From the NCBI GenBank assembly GCA_900467745.1, contig UBQW01000047.1, positions 1 to 64,000 of the forward strand: a DNA stretch of 64,000 bases, given 5' to 3'. Below, piece by piece: positions 52,535 to 62,072 of this stretch. This stretch comes from Hyphomicrobiales bacterium (GTDB taxonomy: Bacteria; Pseudomonadota; Alphaproteobacteria; Rhizobiales; Rhizobiaceae). The notes under the pieces were generated by a model. It did not search any database, was not told the origin of the DNA, and saw nothing but the letters and a program-made list of their open reading frames with translations. The position numbers were made by a program, and so were the translations under genes. How positions within the stretch are numbered: the stretch's first letter is position 1; every line of letters begins with the position of its first letter.

Positions 52535-53107
52535 TTAGCCAGCGCTCATCGCTTCGCCGATTGCGTAGTAATGTCCGCCTGCGACGTGGTGTATTGTCCG
52601 CCATTTCGGATCAGCCGTCTCAAAATGCCAGCGTCCGTCCCTGAATACTCTGTCATCTGCCCAGGCCGCAGAAACCTCCCCGACGAACAGGTCATAGGCA
52701 TCCTGAATGTGGGGTTCGGGTACGAGCTGGCACTTAAGCCAAGCCGAGCAGCCTTCAACGAAAGGAAGGGGTGAACCCGGCACTTCAAAAAGCCGGACAC
52801 CGGCATTGATCAATTTGTCTGGTGCATCATGCATGCTTTGCGTGCCGAGGGCCTGTGCCAGGTCGAGCTGCTCGACGGTCGGAAGCTGCACCACAAATTG
52901 GCCACTGCGTTCAATGAGCGAGCGGGTATGAGCACTCTTGTCGATGACGGCGGTGAGTTTCGGTGGTTCGAAGTCGAGACCGCAGCACCAAGCTGCTGTC
53001 ATGACATTTTCAACACCATCGTGTCGCGCCGAAACCAGCACTGTTGGTCCATGATTGACGAGCCGGTATGCTCTGGAAAGGTCAACTGATTGGAAATGCT
53101 CGTTCAC
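52535..53107 (-). CDS. Flavin reductase-like (DIM6/NTAB) protein
   Basis: 190 residues. VNHGPTVLVSARHDGVENVM, TAAWCCGLDFEPPKLTAVID, ARSLI-type HTRSLIERSGQFVVQLPTVE and LFVGEVSAAWADD are the hallmarks of the flavin-reductase-like FMN-binding family. It probably reduces flavin or acts with a monooxygenase partner that is not in this window. ATG 53107. Convergent with the transpeptidase gene. Confidence 0.88.
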   Translation of the reverse strand: MNEHFQSVDLSRAYRLVNHGPTVLVSARHDGVENVMTAAWCCGLDFEPPKLTAVIDKSAHTRSLIERSGQFVVQLPTVEQLDLAQALGTQSMHDAPDKLINAGVRLFEVPGSPLPFVEGCSAWLKCQLVPEPHIQDAYDLFVGEVSAAWADDRVFRDGRWHFETADPKWRTIHHVAGGHYYAIGEAMSAG

Positions 53108-53271
53108 ATGCGCCCCACAGATTGATGGATATGGGCGCTATAGCAGACGCTAGCGAAAGCGGAAATCGCACCTCTCCATAGAGACCCAGGACGAAAGGTT
53201 GTTGTCGCGGTACGAATTCCTATCTCAAGGCGCAAAAGCTCGTCTTTAACATCGCTCAGGTTGATTTTGAC

Positions 53272-53424
53272 ATGAAGAAAATCTTCCCTGCTCTCCTTGG
53301 AGGCCTTTCCGCTGGCGTTGCAGCCTGGCTCGCTCAAGACCTTGGTCTGTCTCATTGGGCCGCTGCCATGTCCGGCGCGATCGGTGCTTTTCTTGGCGTC
53401 GCCATCGCGCAAGCTGTGTCGTAG
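53272..53424 (+). CDS. Putative membrane micro-protein
   Basis: 50 residues with two hydrophobic helices: MKKIFPALLGGLSAGVAAWL and SHWAAAMSGAIGAFLGVAIA. Gly/Ala-rich, like holin- or glycine-zipper-type small proteins. The ribosome site is weak (CAGG), but the composition is strongly non-random. Shorter than usual gene-finding cut-offs. Confidence 0.48.
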   Translation: MKKIFPALLGGLSAGVAAWLAQDLGLSHWAAAMSGAIGAFLGVAIAQAVS

Positions 53425-53798
53425 CGGATGCAATCCGCTCCCGCGGTTTCGACTTCGATGCTCATGTGTGCTGGCCCAAGTCCAATCGATCATCCGTAGG
53501 TAAAGCGTCACTGGAACGACCTTAGCAACTCGGCCCCCAGCTGCGCGCCGCCTTCCCGGACACCGGTCAGGAGCTGGTAAGGAAGGTTTTCCAAAGCAGC
53601 GATGAAAGCCCAACGCGACGCGCATCGCTCAACTGCGCCGCGTCAGATGCAGCAACTGCACAGCTGCAATGCACAAGAAATGTTTTCCAAATGGTCAAAA
53701 ATCAGGCAAAGCGACTGCAGCTGATGCGCATGACGGTCTACTCCCAGTTCCGTTGCAGCAGCTGTTCCCCTCTGGAGGTTTATTGACCTTCACACTTC
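53425..53798. other. No protein gene; possible leader or small-RNA region before an orphan terminator
   Basis: No convincing ORF. It contains a CCTCTGGAGG mini-hairpin at about 53769-53778 and ends at a strong terminator on the plus strand. The stretch could be the 3' untranslated region of the 53272 gene or encode a small RNA. Confidence 0.35.
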
Positions 53799-53829
53799 AT
53801 GGGCCGCGGTGACGCTGGCCCATTTTTTT
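53799..53829 (+). terminator. Strong orphan Rho-independent terminator
   Basis: ATGGGCC (53799-53805), 11-base loop, GGCCCAT (53817-53823), then a run of seven T counting the last stem base. Nearest plus-strand gene ends 375 bases upstream. Confidence 0.75.
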
Positions 53830-54032
53830 ATCGACGCGTTTGTGGTGCGACGTTGGCTAGCGCGATAGGCGCTGCTCGTCGTCTACGCGGGTTCACCTCA
53901 GGGTGTGGATGGACCAGCGAGCCAAGATCTCGAACTATCGAACAAACTGCTTGGAGTGCGTTTACCGCGGTTGGGTCGTCAAAAGGTCCTTTGCCACTTT
54001 GCGTTTATGTTTCTAAATTTAATCAACCAAGT

Positions 54033-54476
54033 TCAATTGGTTATCGCCTTTCCTTCATAGCGCACACGAAAGTTCCTTCGTTGGAAATCATCTGCGAAGC
54101 AGACGAACACAAGCTCAAGATCGTTTTCGGCATCTTGCCTGCCAAGGAGACTAAGTGAGGCGACGATCACACCATTGTACCCACGGGTCAGACGGAAGGC
54201 GGCGTTGCGCATCTCAGTTACGTCAGGATCTTCACGCTCTTCGTGACGGTCATAGATAATCCAGAACCGAGCTGCGTCCCAAGTCAGCCGCAGCATTTCC
54301 TTGACCTGCTCGAGAAACTCTCCGGCGCTCATCGAGGGCGCCCAAGACAACGTCGTCTCGCCAGCGTCACTTACGGCATTAAAGTAGCCGTCATATGGAT
54401 CTCCTGAAGCGAGCACCGCGTCGATCGTCGCGAAAGCAGAGTTCTCGGTGATCGTCGACTTGAAGAGGATTGCCAT
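54033..54476 (-). CDS. Hypothetical protein
   Basis: 147 residues from ATG 54476. Alpha/beta pattern: AILFKSTITENSAFATIDAV, LSWAPSMSAGEFLEQVKEML, then FWIIYDRHEEREDPDVTEMR. Asp/Glu-rich, cytosolic. No family recognised. Divergent from the metallophosphoesterase gene. Confidence 0.58.
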   Translation of the reverse strand: MAILFKSTITENSAFATIDAVLASGDPYDGYFNAVSDAGETTLSWAPSMSAGEFLEQVKEMLRLTWDAARFWIIYDRHEEREDPDVTEMRNAAFRLTRGYNGVIVASLSLLGRQDAENDLELVFVCFADDFQRRNFRVRYEGKAITN

Positions 54477-54653
54477 GGAATCGGTAATGAAATGCGAGGC
54501 GATAGTTGGCGCAAGACTACATGCGGTCGATACCGGGAGCAACGGGACACCTGCCCATCAACGGCGGAATATTGCCCTTGTCTTTGAAGGGAGGAAGCGC
54601 CACTTGTCCATCCTGCCTCTCTGGCTCACCCCATCGCTCTCGATAGGCTCATA

Positions 54654-55772
54654 ATGTTTCACATAGTCTTCGGGCTGCCCTGGATCGTCGTCACTTTACG
54701 TTTCATCATGCCGCTGCCATGGGCATGGCCGCTCAAGATAGTCATCGCGGGCCTGCTTCTGATTGCATCTCAATACCATTTGATCAGTCGGATTTCCTCA
54801 GGGTCGGTCTTCTCGCCTGAATTTCCGCGCGCTCTGGTTATTGGCTTTAACGTGCTCTTCGGCGCGATCGTTATGCTCGCGGTGTTCCAGATTGCCCTCG
54901 ACATTGTTTCGCTCGGCGTAGCCCTCATTAACCGAACCTTCCCGACCGTCTCACCTAACGTCCGGTATGCAATAGGGATTGTGGCGCTTGGTCTCTCTGG
55001 CTTTGCAGTCAGTCAAGCCGTGCGCCTTCCCCCGCTCAAGGCTATCGAAGTCGCGATCCCAAACCTCCCATCGAACTTCGAAGGCTATCGGGTACTGCAA
55101 CTGACCGATCTCCACATCAGTCGTTTGTTCCCCAGATCCTGGGCTGAGGAAGTGGTGAAGCGATCAAATGAGCTCCAGCCGGACCTGACGCTTGTCACCG
55201 GAGACTTCATTGATGGTTGTCTCGACGCTCGCCGAGAGGATATTGCACCAATCGCGGGGCTCAAAGCACGTGACGGCGTTCTCGCGATACCTGGGAATCA
55301 TGAATACTACTTCGGCTACGCGGGATGGATGAAGCATGACATGGAGATGGGGATCCGCATGCTCCTCAATCAACACGCCGTCATCGAACGCGGCGGACAA
55401 AGAATTGTCGTTGCTGGTGTGACCGATCTCGCGGCTTTCGGCACGACTTTCCCAAGACCTGATCTCGATAAAGCACTGAACGGAGCGCCGGCCGGGGCGC
55501 CGATCATCCTGATGGAGCATCAACCGCGGATGGCAAAAAGGTCCGCAGCGAGAGGCGTGGCGCTCCAGCTTTCCGGCCACACTCACGGAGGCATGGTCCG
55601 CGGCTTGGATCTGCTTGTAGCCCGCGCGAACGATGGCTATGTCTCCGGCTTGTACCAAGTCGGAGAAATGAAGCTTTACGTCAACAACGGCACCGGTCTT
55701 TGGCCAGGGTTCGCTCTTCGCCTGGGTCGACCGTCCGAGTTGACCGAAATCACTTTGCGCCGGGCATTGTAG
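54654..55772 (+). CDS. Membrane-anchored metallophosphoesterase (YkoQ/YaeI-like)
   Basis: 372 residues. Four N-terminal TM helices (about 1-130), then a calcineurin-like phosphoesterase domain on the periplasmic side: VLQLTDLHIS, LVTGDFIDG, IPGNHEYYFG, and SGHTHGGMV, giving the complete set of metal ligands. Family members hydrolyse phosphodiesters such as UDP-diacylglucosamine or act on envelope lipids; the substrate here is unknown. Starts at ATG 54654, overlapping no gene. Confidence 0.92.
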   Translation: MFHIVFGLPWIVVTLRFIMPLPWAWPLKIVIAGLLLIASQYHLISRISSGSVFSPEFPRALVIGFNVLFGAIVMLAVFQIALDIVSLGVALINRTFPTVSPNVRYAIGIVALGLSGFAVSQAVRLPPLKAIEVAIPNLPSNFEGYRVLQLTDLHISRLFPRSWAEEVVKRSNELQPDLTLVTGDFIDGCLDARREDIAPIAGLKARDGVLAIPGNHEYYFGYAGWMKHDMEMGIRMLLNQHAVIERGGQRIVVAGVTDLAAFGTTFPRPDLDKALNGAPAGAPIILMEHQPRMAKRSAARGVALQLSGHTHGGMVRGLDLLVARANDGYVSGLYQVGEMKLYVNNGTGLWPGFALRLGRPSELTEITLRRAL

Positions 55773-56164
55773 TTCGCGCCAAAGGTGTTGTGATGGGAGC
55801 AGTCCGGCAGAGATCGACAAAGTGTTACGCAGTAGCACGTTCAAGGTTTAACCCTATGCGCTGAGGGAGGTCTTTGAACCCTGATTGATCCCCAAGTTGA
55901 GCGTTAAAATAGCTAGACCCTGTGTCATGACGTTTGTCAGCTCGCGATCATACCCACAGGCTCTGATCGAACTACGATGGGATTGGGTCGTCGCAGGGAA
56001 TACGCCTATTGTATATACGATGTAGAATTGAGTTGACATAACAGCGTAGTAGTCTTCGCAAGGCAGTAAGACTACGATTGCTAGTAATAACCATAACTCT
56101 GCGATTGGCATATCTTGCGTGTCAGGCTAGTCTCAGGTTGAGTTAGTTGGGATTTTATACTGCC
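55773..56164. other. No supported gene; AT-rich upstream region of the polysaccharide locus
   Basis: Noticeably more AT-rich than the sequence to the left, with frames lacking ribosome sites. Presumably the promoter region of the acyltransferase gene. Confidence 0.4.
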
Positions 56165-57352
56165 ATGACCGATGAGAAGGGAGCGCGAGCCGGGCAGCGT
56201 CCAGAGCTTAGCGAACATGCAAACTCATTCGGGTTTTTGCGGCTGCTGTTCGCATCTCTCGTGATAGTATCGCACACACCAGAGATCGTAGATGGCAATA
56301 GAGCAAGGGAAATTCTGACCATCGGATTTAGGACGATATCGTTTGGAGAATTCGCCGTCGCAGGATTTTTTCTGATTAGTGGCTATCTCATAACGGCTAG
56401 CTTCATGATGAGCCGGACGTCGGCAAGTTATCTGACGAAGCGTGTCGCTCGCATTTACCCTGCATTCATCTGTGCATATCTGATCTGTATTCTCGTTGTT
56501 GCCCCCATCGGCGGGGCAAAGCTCCCCCAAGATGCAGGTGAGTACCTCTTTATTGCCGTGCGCGCGCTCCTGCTCTTGCCCCCGGATGTTGGTACCGTCT
56601 TCCAAGGGACGCCTTACCCTTATCTAAACAGCTCGATGTGGACAATCAGCGTTGAGTTTAAATGCTACATTCTAGCTTTGCTGGTTGGCACACTAGGTAT
56701 TTTTAGGAAAAAAAGCGTTGTTCTGACTTTAACTACGCTGTTATTGCTAACCAATATCATCGCAGGGCTAGATTACCACTCATATGAGCAGTCGCAAATC
56801 TGGAGGAGTCCACCGACAATATTTTCTTTATCTGATTGGAACAGCGCGCTTCTTGGCAATAAAAAAGAGGTTTTGAAACTTAGTAGCATTTTTATGACGG
56901 GGTCGTGCTTCTATCTATATCGTAGATATTTGAGTTTTCGATTTCACTATATTGCGCTAGCTCTAGTTTGTTTGGTTCTGGCCCTTTCGTTTGAGCGCCT
57001 TGCGATCATTGGCGTCTGCCTCTTCAGCGGCTACTTGATTTTTTCAGTCGCGGAACTGAACAAAGGCAATCGTTTGGCTCGCGTCAATAACAAAGACGAT
57101 GTTTCATATGGACTTTATCTGTATGCTTTTCCCGTCACCAAGCTAATCGTGCACTTCGGACCCCACATGTCGATTGCCTTGGTCGGAATTCTAACTTTCT
57201 TCATTTCGTACGGGCTTGGGTGGGTCAGTTGGTCTGTGGTCGAGAAACCTATTATGAGACGCATCAGACGGTCGCCGCAAATCGTTTCAGGAAGTGGACC
57301 AAATGACGTAGCTGGTGCTATAGCGCGTCCCTTTAATGCGGGATCGGAATGA
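56165..57352 (+). CDS. Acyltransferase 3 family membrane protein (OafA/ExoZ-like)
   Basis: 395 residues from ATG 56165; the upstream TTG at 56147 is unsupported. About ten TM helices. FGFLRLLFASLVIVSHTPEI carries the family catalytic His in TM1; GFFLISGYLITASFM and RIYPAFICAYLICILVV follow, and SMWTISVEFKCYILALLVG is the second signature. It O-acetylates or otherwise acylates surface sugars. Codon and base use are more AT-rich than in the stress and signalling regions, which hints at separate origin of this polysaccharide block. Confidence 0.9.
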   Translation: MTDEKGARAGQRPELSEHANSFGFLRLLFASLVIVSHTPEIVDGNRAREILTIGFRTISFGEFAVAGFFLISGYLITASFMMSRTSASYLTKRVARIYPAFICAYLICILVVAPIGGAKLPQDAGEYLFIAVRALLLLPPDVGTVFQGTPYPYLNSSMWTISVEFKCYILALLVGTLGIFRKKSVVLTLTTLLLLTNIIAGLDYHSYEQSQIWRSPPTIFSLSDWNSALLGNKKEVLKLSSIFMTGSCFYLYRRYLSFRFHYIALALVCLVLALSFERLAIIGVCLFSGYLIFSVAELNKGNRLARVNNKDDVSYGLYLYAFPVTKLIVHFGPHMSIALVGILTFFISYGLGWVSWSVVEKPIMRRIRRSPQIVSGSGPNDVAGAIARPFNAGSE

Positions 57353-57609
57353 TGATTTCGTTGTCAGTCTCTTTCTGATTCATTTCCTCGACAGGTGATT
57401 TGGTGGGTGGCGATATGACCGGTGCCTTCACTGATGATCTTCTCGTTTATTCGGCTCCCCGACGTAGCATATCGGCACGATGAGCGGCGGCCCGGTCGGG
57501 ATTGGAGTTTTGACGGCCATCGCCTGGATCGCCAGCGCGAGGCAGGGGCAAATGACGCCGGCAATACAAGGACGGCGTCCCGGCTCTCGGTAGGATGCTC
57601 GCGCGGACT

Positions 57610-57871
57610 CTATCCTGGGTATGATAGAATTAGCGAAAGACATTGCACTGGATGAAATCGCACTGCGCTTGGCTGAAGGCAGGGTACTTTGCATCGGCCG
57701 CAGTGCTCTCGATGTTTGCCTGCGCAAGCGCGATGCGACTCTCAAAAAGCGATTACAGATGCATTGGAGCAATTGCGCCCCGATCTGCTGAGGCGTCGCC
57801 AGGACTGGTTCGATGGTCAACTCGATCTAGCTTCCGCCCCTCCCCTTGTCTTCGTTAGTGAGACGACTTAA
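57610..57871 (+). pseudogene. IS630-family transposase remnant
   Basis: Two frames together resemble the middle of an IS630 transposase: IELAKDIALDEIALRLAEGR, SALDVCLRKRDATLKK in one frame, then LEQLRPDLLRRRQDWFDGQL, DLASAPPLVFVSETT in another. The catalytic FIDET motif has become FVSET, so the first Asp is lost. Ends are not recognisable. It may extend back to about 57480. A dead fragment inside the polysaccharide region. Confidence 0.68.
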
Positions 57872-58250
57872 GCAATACGCACAAAGCTTGGACTACCTGG
57901 TCAATCGGATTGGTGCCGAGATCCGGGACAAGCCCCCTCCGTTTCCAAGCTAGCTTGCCCTGAGTTTGCAGAAGTCGCCAATAGCTGAACAACTGATGCT
58001 TCCCGTCTCGGACCTCTGCTGCCTCACTTACGTCGCGCCGGAGAGCTCGCCATGAACTAGCGACAATTCCGCATGAGCTGTCTCCTTGCGGCTGCCGTAC
58101 GGTATAATTTCATCGTTGATCAGTGCATCCCCCGAAGAAATACTTTGATTTTAGCGGCTACATGCTGGATACATCTCTAAAGAACCCACTTCTAGGCTCA
58201 CTAATACAGACCAATACGAGACCTCACGAACGCCAGAGGAAACGTTTTTG
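57872..58250. other. No supported gene
   Basis: Frames here are short and interrupted; some may be further transposon debris. The last 60 bases probably contain the leader of the FkbM gene. Confidence 0.4.
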
Positions 58251-59084
58251 ATGTTCGATACGAGAAAGCTGGCTCTTTCCGGAATGGTTTCTGCTTTGAA
58301 AAGGGCGCTCGGCAACACCGCCGTGCAGAGAATGCTTTTCAACGCCACTCGACTAAATCGGCCGCAAATCGCTGACCTCATCCTCAACGAGGACTTACGT
58401 TTCGTCAGCTACTGCCTCGCCAGACGAGCGTGGTCTCGTGCGCAGATCCTGCAAGATTTGTGGGTCTGTTTCGAACTCGGCGAAGTGCACGGAGGGTACT
58501 TTGTGGAGTTCGGCTCAACGAACGGTTTGAAGAACAGCAACACGTGGCTCCTTGAAACGAAGTTTGGGTGGTCGGGTATACTGGCCGAGCCCAATCCCGT
58601 GTGGCATCTGGAATTGGCATCGAACAGAAAAGCCCACATCGACTATCGGTGCGTCTCATCTAAATCGAATGCCACTGTGACGTTCCTGACAACCGATTCT
58701 TCGGATCCTGAATTGAGCTCGATCGCGGAGTTCTCCCGAGACGATCATTTCTCCGATATCCGCAGTCAAGGAACGGCCATTGAGGTCGAGACGATATCGC
58801 TGGAGGATCTCTTGAATACGTATGACGCACCTGAGGTCATAAACTACCTTTCTATCGACACAGAAGGCAGCGAACTGGACATCCTCTCTGCCTATGGCTT
58901 CGAGCGTCGCTTTGATCTCATTTCGGTTGAGAATAATCCTAAGACAGAGGGAATGATTGAGGAGCTTCTTCGACGACGAGGATATCGAAGAGTGTACAAG
59001 CAATTCTCTCAATGGGACGGCTGGTACGTATTCGAGGGACTGCGACAGAGGCAGGCATCTGCCGTTGTAGCGCCGGCGTCCTGA
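58251..59084 (+). CDS. FkbM-family methyltransferase
   Basis: 277 residues from ATG 58251, with AGAGGA about 10 bases upstream. FkbM motifs: QDLWVCFELGEVHGGYFVEF followed by GSTNGLKNSNTWLLETKFGW, ILAEPNPVWHLEL (acidic Glu binding SAM ribose), and VINYLSIDTEGSELDILSAY, the family signature. Such enzymes O-methylate sugars of surface polysaccharides or glycolipids. Context of acyltransferase, GT2, flippase and polymerase supports this. Confidence 0.9.
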   Translation: MFDTRKLALSGMVSALKRALGNTAVQRMLFNATRLNRPQIADLILNEDLRFVSYCLARRAWSRAQILQDLWVCFELGEVHGGYFVEFGSTNGLKNSNTWLLETKFGWSGILAEPNPVWHLELASNRKAHIDYRCVSSKSNATVTFLTTDSSDPELSSIAEFSRDDHFSDIRSQGTAIEVETISLEDLLNTYDAPEVINYLSIDTEGSELDILSAYGFERRFDLISVENNPKTEGMIEELLRRRGYRRVYKQFSQWDGWYVFEGLRQRQASAVVAPAS

Positions 59085-59477
59085 TCTTCAAGCGCGGCGA
59101 TCTACCCGTGATTAGAGCCGCGCGGTTGGACTTTAGCATCAGATGTTCCCGGGGCTCCGTTGCGGATCAGCGCGTTGATGCAGGCGCGTTCAAGATATGG
59201 CGAGCGCAGCCTGACCATTTTCCGAACCACGGCTCTGCTAATTAGGCAATCCTTCCAGTTCGATGATCCGATGCATAATTTCGGTCAAAGACCCCCCTAC
59301 GCATTGAGCTAATAATCGCAATGCGGGAGACCTAGTAGCACGTATGTGTTGAAGTGGTGCGCCCTGAAACAAAACCACCATCTCCGTGAATAATCAAAAT
59401 ACAAATGGCGCTATTTACAGCATCACCTCTCAACGATACTGTGCGCAGATCCCCGATTATTAGGGAGATTCAGCCGC
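59085..59477. other. No supported gene
   Basis: Frames are short. AT-rich around 59260-59420, probably the promoter of the GT2-Wzx-Wzy unit. No clear repeat seen. Confidence 0.4.
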
Positions 59478-60512
59478 ATGCCGAATGTCTCTGTTGTAAT
59501 GGCGACCTACAACGGCGCCCGTTTCCTTGATCAGCAGCTTGCAAGCCTGCTCGGGCAGACGCTGATGCCATCAGAGCTCATAATTTCCGATGACGGATCG
59601 GCTGACGAAACAATCACGATCGTCGAGAGATTTCAGTTGGCAGCGCCCTTTCCCGTCCGCGTGATCCGCAATCCGGAGCGCCTGGGCTACGGTGCGAATT
59701 TCCTCAATGCGACCCGTCAAGCGTCCGGCGATTTCATTGCGTTTTGCGACCAGGACGACATCTGGCTTCCAGGGAAGCTGGAGGAAGCAGCGAGTGCACT
59801 TTCGCGGTATGACTGCGATCTTCACGTCCACACGGCCAAGATTATAGACAGTGTCGGCAGAGAAACGGGGATTTTCACGCAATCCATAACGAAGACGGAA
59901 ATCGTTGGCCCTCTTAGACTTGCGCCTTGGGGGGTCTTTTACGGGTTCTCGATGGTCTTTCGTAGGGAATTGTTCGAAGCCATCGATCCAGAGCTGCGGG
60001 GCGGTCACACCTTTGAGTTTGAGGGGCTACTTTCGCACGATCTGTGGATATATTTCCTCGCGGCGAGCGTCGGTAGAACGATAATGCATGCACAGCCCCT
60101 GGTCCTTTATCGCCGGCACGCCAGCAATCAAACCCCAAGTCTGACGGGCACATTTGTCGATCGGATCGCACGCCGCATTGGCGTGGCGGCTCACCCAATG
60201 CTGAGACGCGATGAAATCGCTGAATTTCGATCAGTGGCATTGGATAAATTGTCGAGCGTTCAGGGGCCTAATCGCTATAGCGATAAAGCGAAAGCAGCGT
60301 CGATTTACTGGCGACGGATCGCCGACCACGAGCGTCAACGGATCGCACTTTACAGCGCCTCAAATGCCGCCAAGCGTGCTTTCACGTTTTGCAAGATAAT
60401 CGCTGGAGGGGGCTATCGACCGATTTCGAGCGGCGGGCTGGGATTGCCCCTTTTTGTGAGGGACGGTGTGTCGGGACTGTTGCGGCTCCGTCGACAAAGG
60501 CCATCGACCTGA
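59478..60512 (+). CDS. Glycosyltransferase family 2 (GT-A)
   Basis: 344 residues. VSVVMATYNGARFLDQQLAS, LIISDDGSADETITIVERF and the metal-binding region FIAFCDQDDIWLPGKLEEA define a rhamnosyl/galactosyl-transferase-like GT2 enzyme. Residues 150-200 (WGVFYGFSMVFRRELFE and LLSHDLWIYFLAASVG) hold the acceptor region with the catalytic HD-W motif. Adds a sugar to a lipid-linked repeat unit on the cytoplasmic face. Its TGA overlaps the flippase ATG (TGATG). Confidence 0.94.
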   Translation: MPNVSVVMATYNGARFLDQQLASLLGQTLMPSELIISDDGSADETITIVERFQLAAPFPVRVIRNPERLGYGANFLNATRQASGDFIAFCDQDDIWLPGKLEEAASALSRYDCDLHVHTAKIIDSVGRETGIFTQSITKTEIVGPLRLAPWGVFYGFSMVFRRELFEAIDPELRGGHTFEFEGLLSHDLWIYFLAASVGRTIMHAQPLVLYRRHASNQTPSLTGTFVDRIARRIGVAAHPMLRRDEIAEFRSVALDKLSSVQGPNRYSDKAKAASIYWRRIADHERQRIALYSASNAAKRAFTFCKIIAGGGYRPISSGGLGLPLFVRDGVSGLLRLRRQRPST

Positions 60513-61954
60513 TGTCGGCATCCCGGTTACATCACAATGTTCTCTATAACCTCGTGGGCAGCGTGATTCCAATCCTGGCGGCTCTCATTACGATCCCGAT
60601 TTACATCAGAACAATTGGTGAGGTGCGGTATGGGCTGTTGTCGCTCATATGGCTGGCATTCGGATATTTTGGGATATTCGATCTTGGGCTTTCTCGTGCA
60701 GCCGCGTATCGGTTGTCCGCGCTTCGAAAGCAGGACCTCTCCGTGAGAGTGAGCGTCTTCTACACCGCCTGCAGTCTAAGCCTTTGCATGGGTGTGTTCG
60801 CATGCTTTTTATTCCATCTTGTTGCGGTGCCGCTTGCAGAATACTTCACTGTCGATCCGCTGTTGCGCGCTGAGATCCTGCGCGCCCTGCCCTTGATCTC
60901 GCTTTTCTTTCCAATCTCATTACTCGGCGGAATATTTGGCGGGTGCTTGCAGGCAGAGGAGCGCTTTCTCGTGCTGAACTTGCAACAGTCCGTCGGGTCC
61001 ATCCTTGTTCAGTGCTTGCCGCTCGCTCTGACGTTTTTTATTCGCCCGAGCTTGGAGCTAGCTGTTTTAGGGGCCGTCGTCGCTCGCTTCATCAGCGTTG
61101 GCTGGCTGGGCGTCAGCTGCTTCACCTGGGCGCGTGCAGCAGGGCGAATAAGAGCTAGCTTTAGTCACGTGAAAGATCTGTTCGCCTACGGAGGCTGGAT
61201 TACTTTCTCTGACATGATAGCACCCTTGCTGAACGGCTTGGACCAGATGATTATTGGCGCAACCCTCGGACCCAGGGCAATCGCGCACTATTCAGTGCCT
61301 TTCAGCATGGCATCGAAAATTCTGATTATCCCGGCAACGTTCAACCGCGCCGTTTTCCCGCGTATGTCCGCAATGCATACCAAGGACGCTCGCGAATTGA
61401 GTAAGAAAGCGCTTTCGATCGTCGCGCACGTGATGGCGCTGCTCTCGGTGCCTGGAATTATTCTGGTTCAGCCCGCACTCGAGATTTGGATCGGCAAGGA
61501 ATTTGCCAACGAGGCACATCTGGCTGCTTCAATCCTGATCGTTGGAATGTGGTTCAATAGCATTGGCTACATTCCGTGGACTTTTCTGCAGTCACAGGGG
61601 CGGCCCGATGTTGTGGCGAAGATCCATGCTCTTGAACTCCTGCCGTTCGTAGCGATGCTCTACGGCCTGATCTGGTTGTTTGGATTGCCAGGTGCTGCGC
61701 TCGCTTGGTGCCTCCGGATTATTTTGGACGTTGCGCTTCAATCTTGGTTTGCGAAGTTTCGCTGGTCAGACGGACGATCTGTGGTGTTTCCGGGGATGAT
61801 AGTCATCCTTGCTATGCTGGTGACAAGTTTTCACCCAGCGCTGGCATGGTCATTGATCGCGGCCAGTGTGCTATGCTGTGCTGTTATTTTAAAGATGATG
61901 CAGGAGGAGGATCTGGTCCTCTACACCAGACCAGAGTTTTGGCGCCGAACCTAG
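60512..61954 (+). CDS. Wzx-like oligosaccharide flippase (MOP superfamily)
   Basis: 480 residues from ATG 60512; an upstream frame to 60389 lies inside the GT2 gene. About 12-14 TM helices. NVLYNLVGSVIPILAALITI, PIYIRTIGEVRYGLLSLIWL and FDLGLSRAAAYRLSALRKQD are typical of the N-terminal half of PST/Wzx exporters. Moves lipid-linked repeat units across the inner membrane for polymerisation by the downstream Wzy-like protein. Confidence 0.92.
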   Translation: MSASRLHHNVLYNLVGSVIPILAALITIPIYIRTIGEVRYGLLSLIWLAFGYFGIFDLGLSRAAAYRLSALRKQDLSVRVSVFYTACSLSLCMGVFACFLFHLVAVPLAEYFTVDPLLRAEILRALPLISLFFPISLLGGIFGGCLQAEERFLVLNLQQSVGSILVQCLPLALTFFIRPSLELAVLGAVVARFISVGWLGVSCFTWARAAGRIRASFSHVKDLFAYGGWITFSDMIAPLLNGLDQMIIGATLGPRAIAHYSVPFSMASKILIIPATFNRAVFPRMSAMHTKDARELSKKALSIVAHVMALLSVPGIILVQPALEIWIGKEFANEAHLAASILIVGMWFNSIGYIPWTFLQSQGRPDVVAKIHALELLPFVAMLYGLIWLFGLPGAALAWCLRIILDVALQSWFAKFRWSDGRSVVFPGMIVILAMLVTSFHPALAWSLIAASVLCCAVILKMMQEEDLVLYTRPEFWRRT

Positions 61955-62072
61955 GGGGGATAAAGCCGGTGTCTGCAGCAATACACCCTGCGATCTTTTC
62001 ACGGTATCCGGTGGAAACCAGACCAGGTACAAGACGCAGTGCGTTCACAGCGATCCGTTTTGCTCCAATGGC

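Noticed and set aside
53799..54158. 119-codon plus-strand frame
   Set aside because: It begins inside a strong terminator and overlaps the better supported minus-strand gene at 54033-54476.
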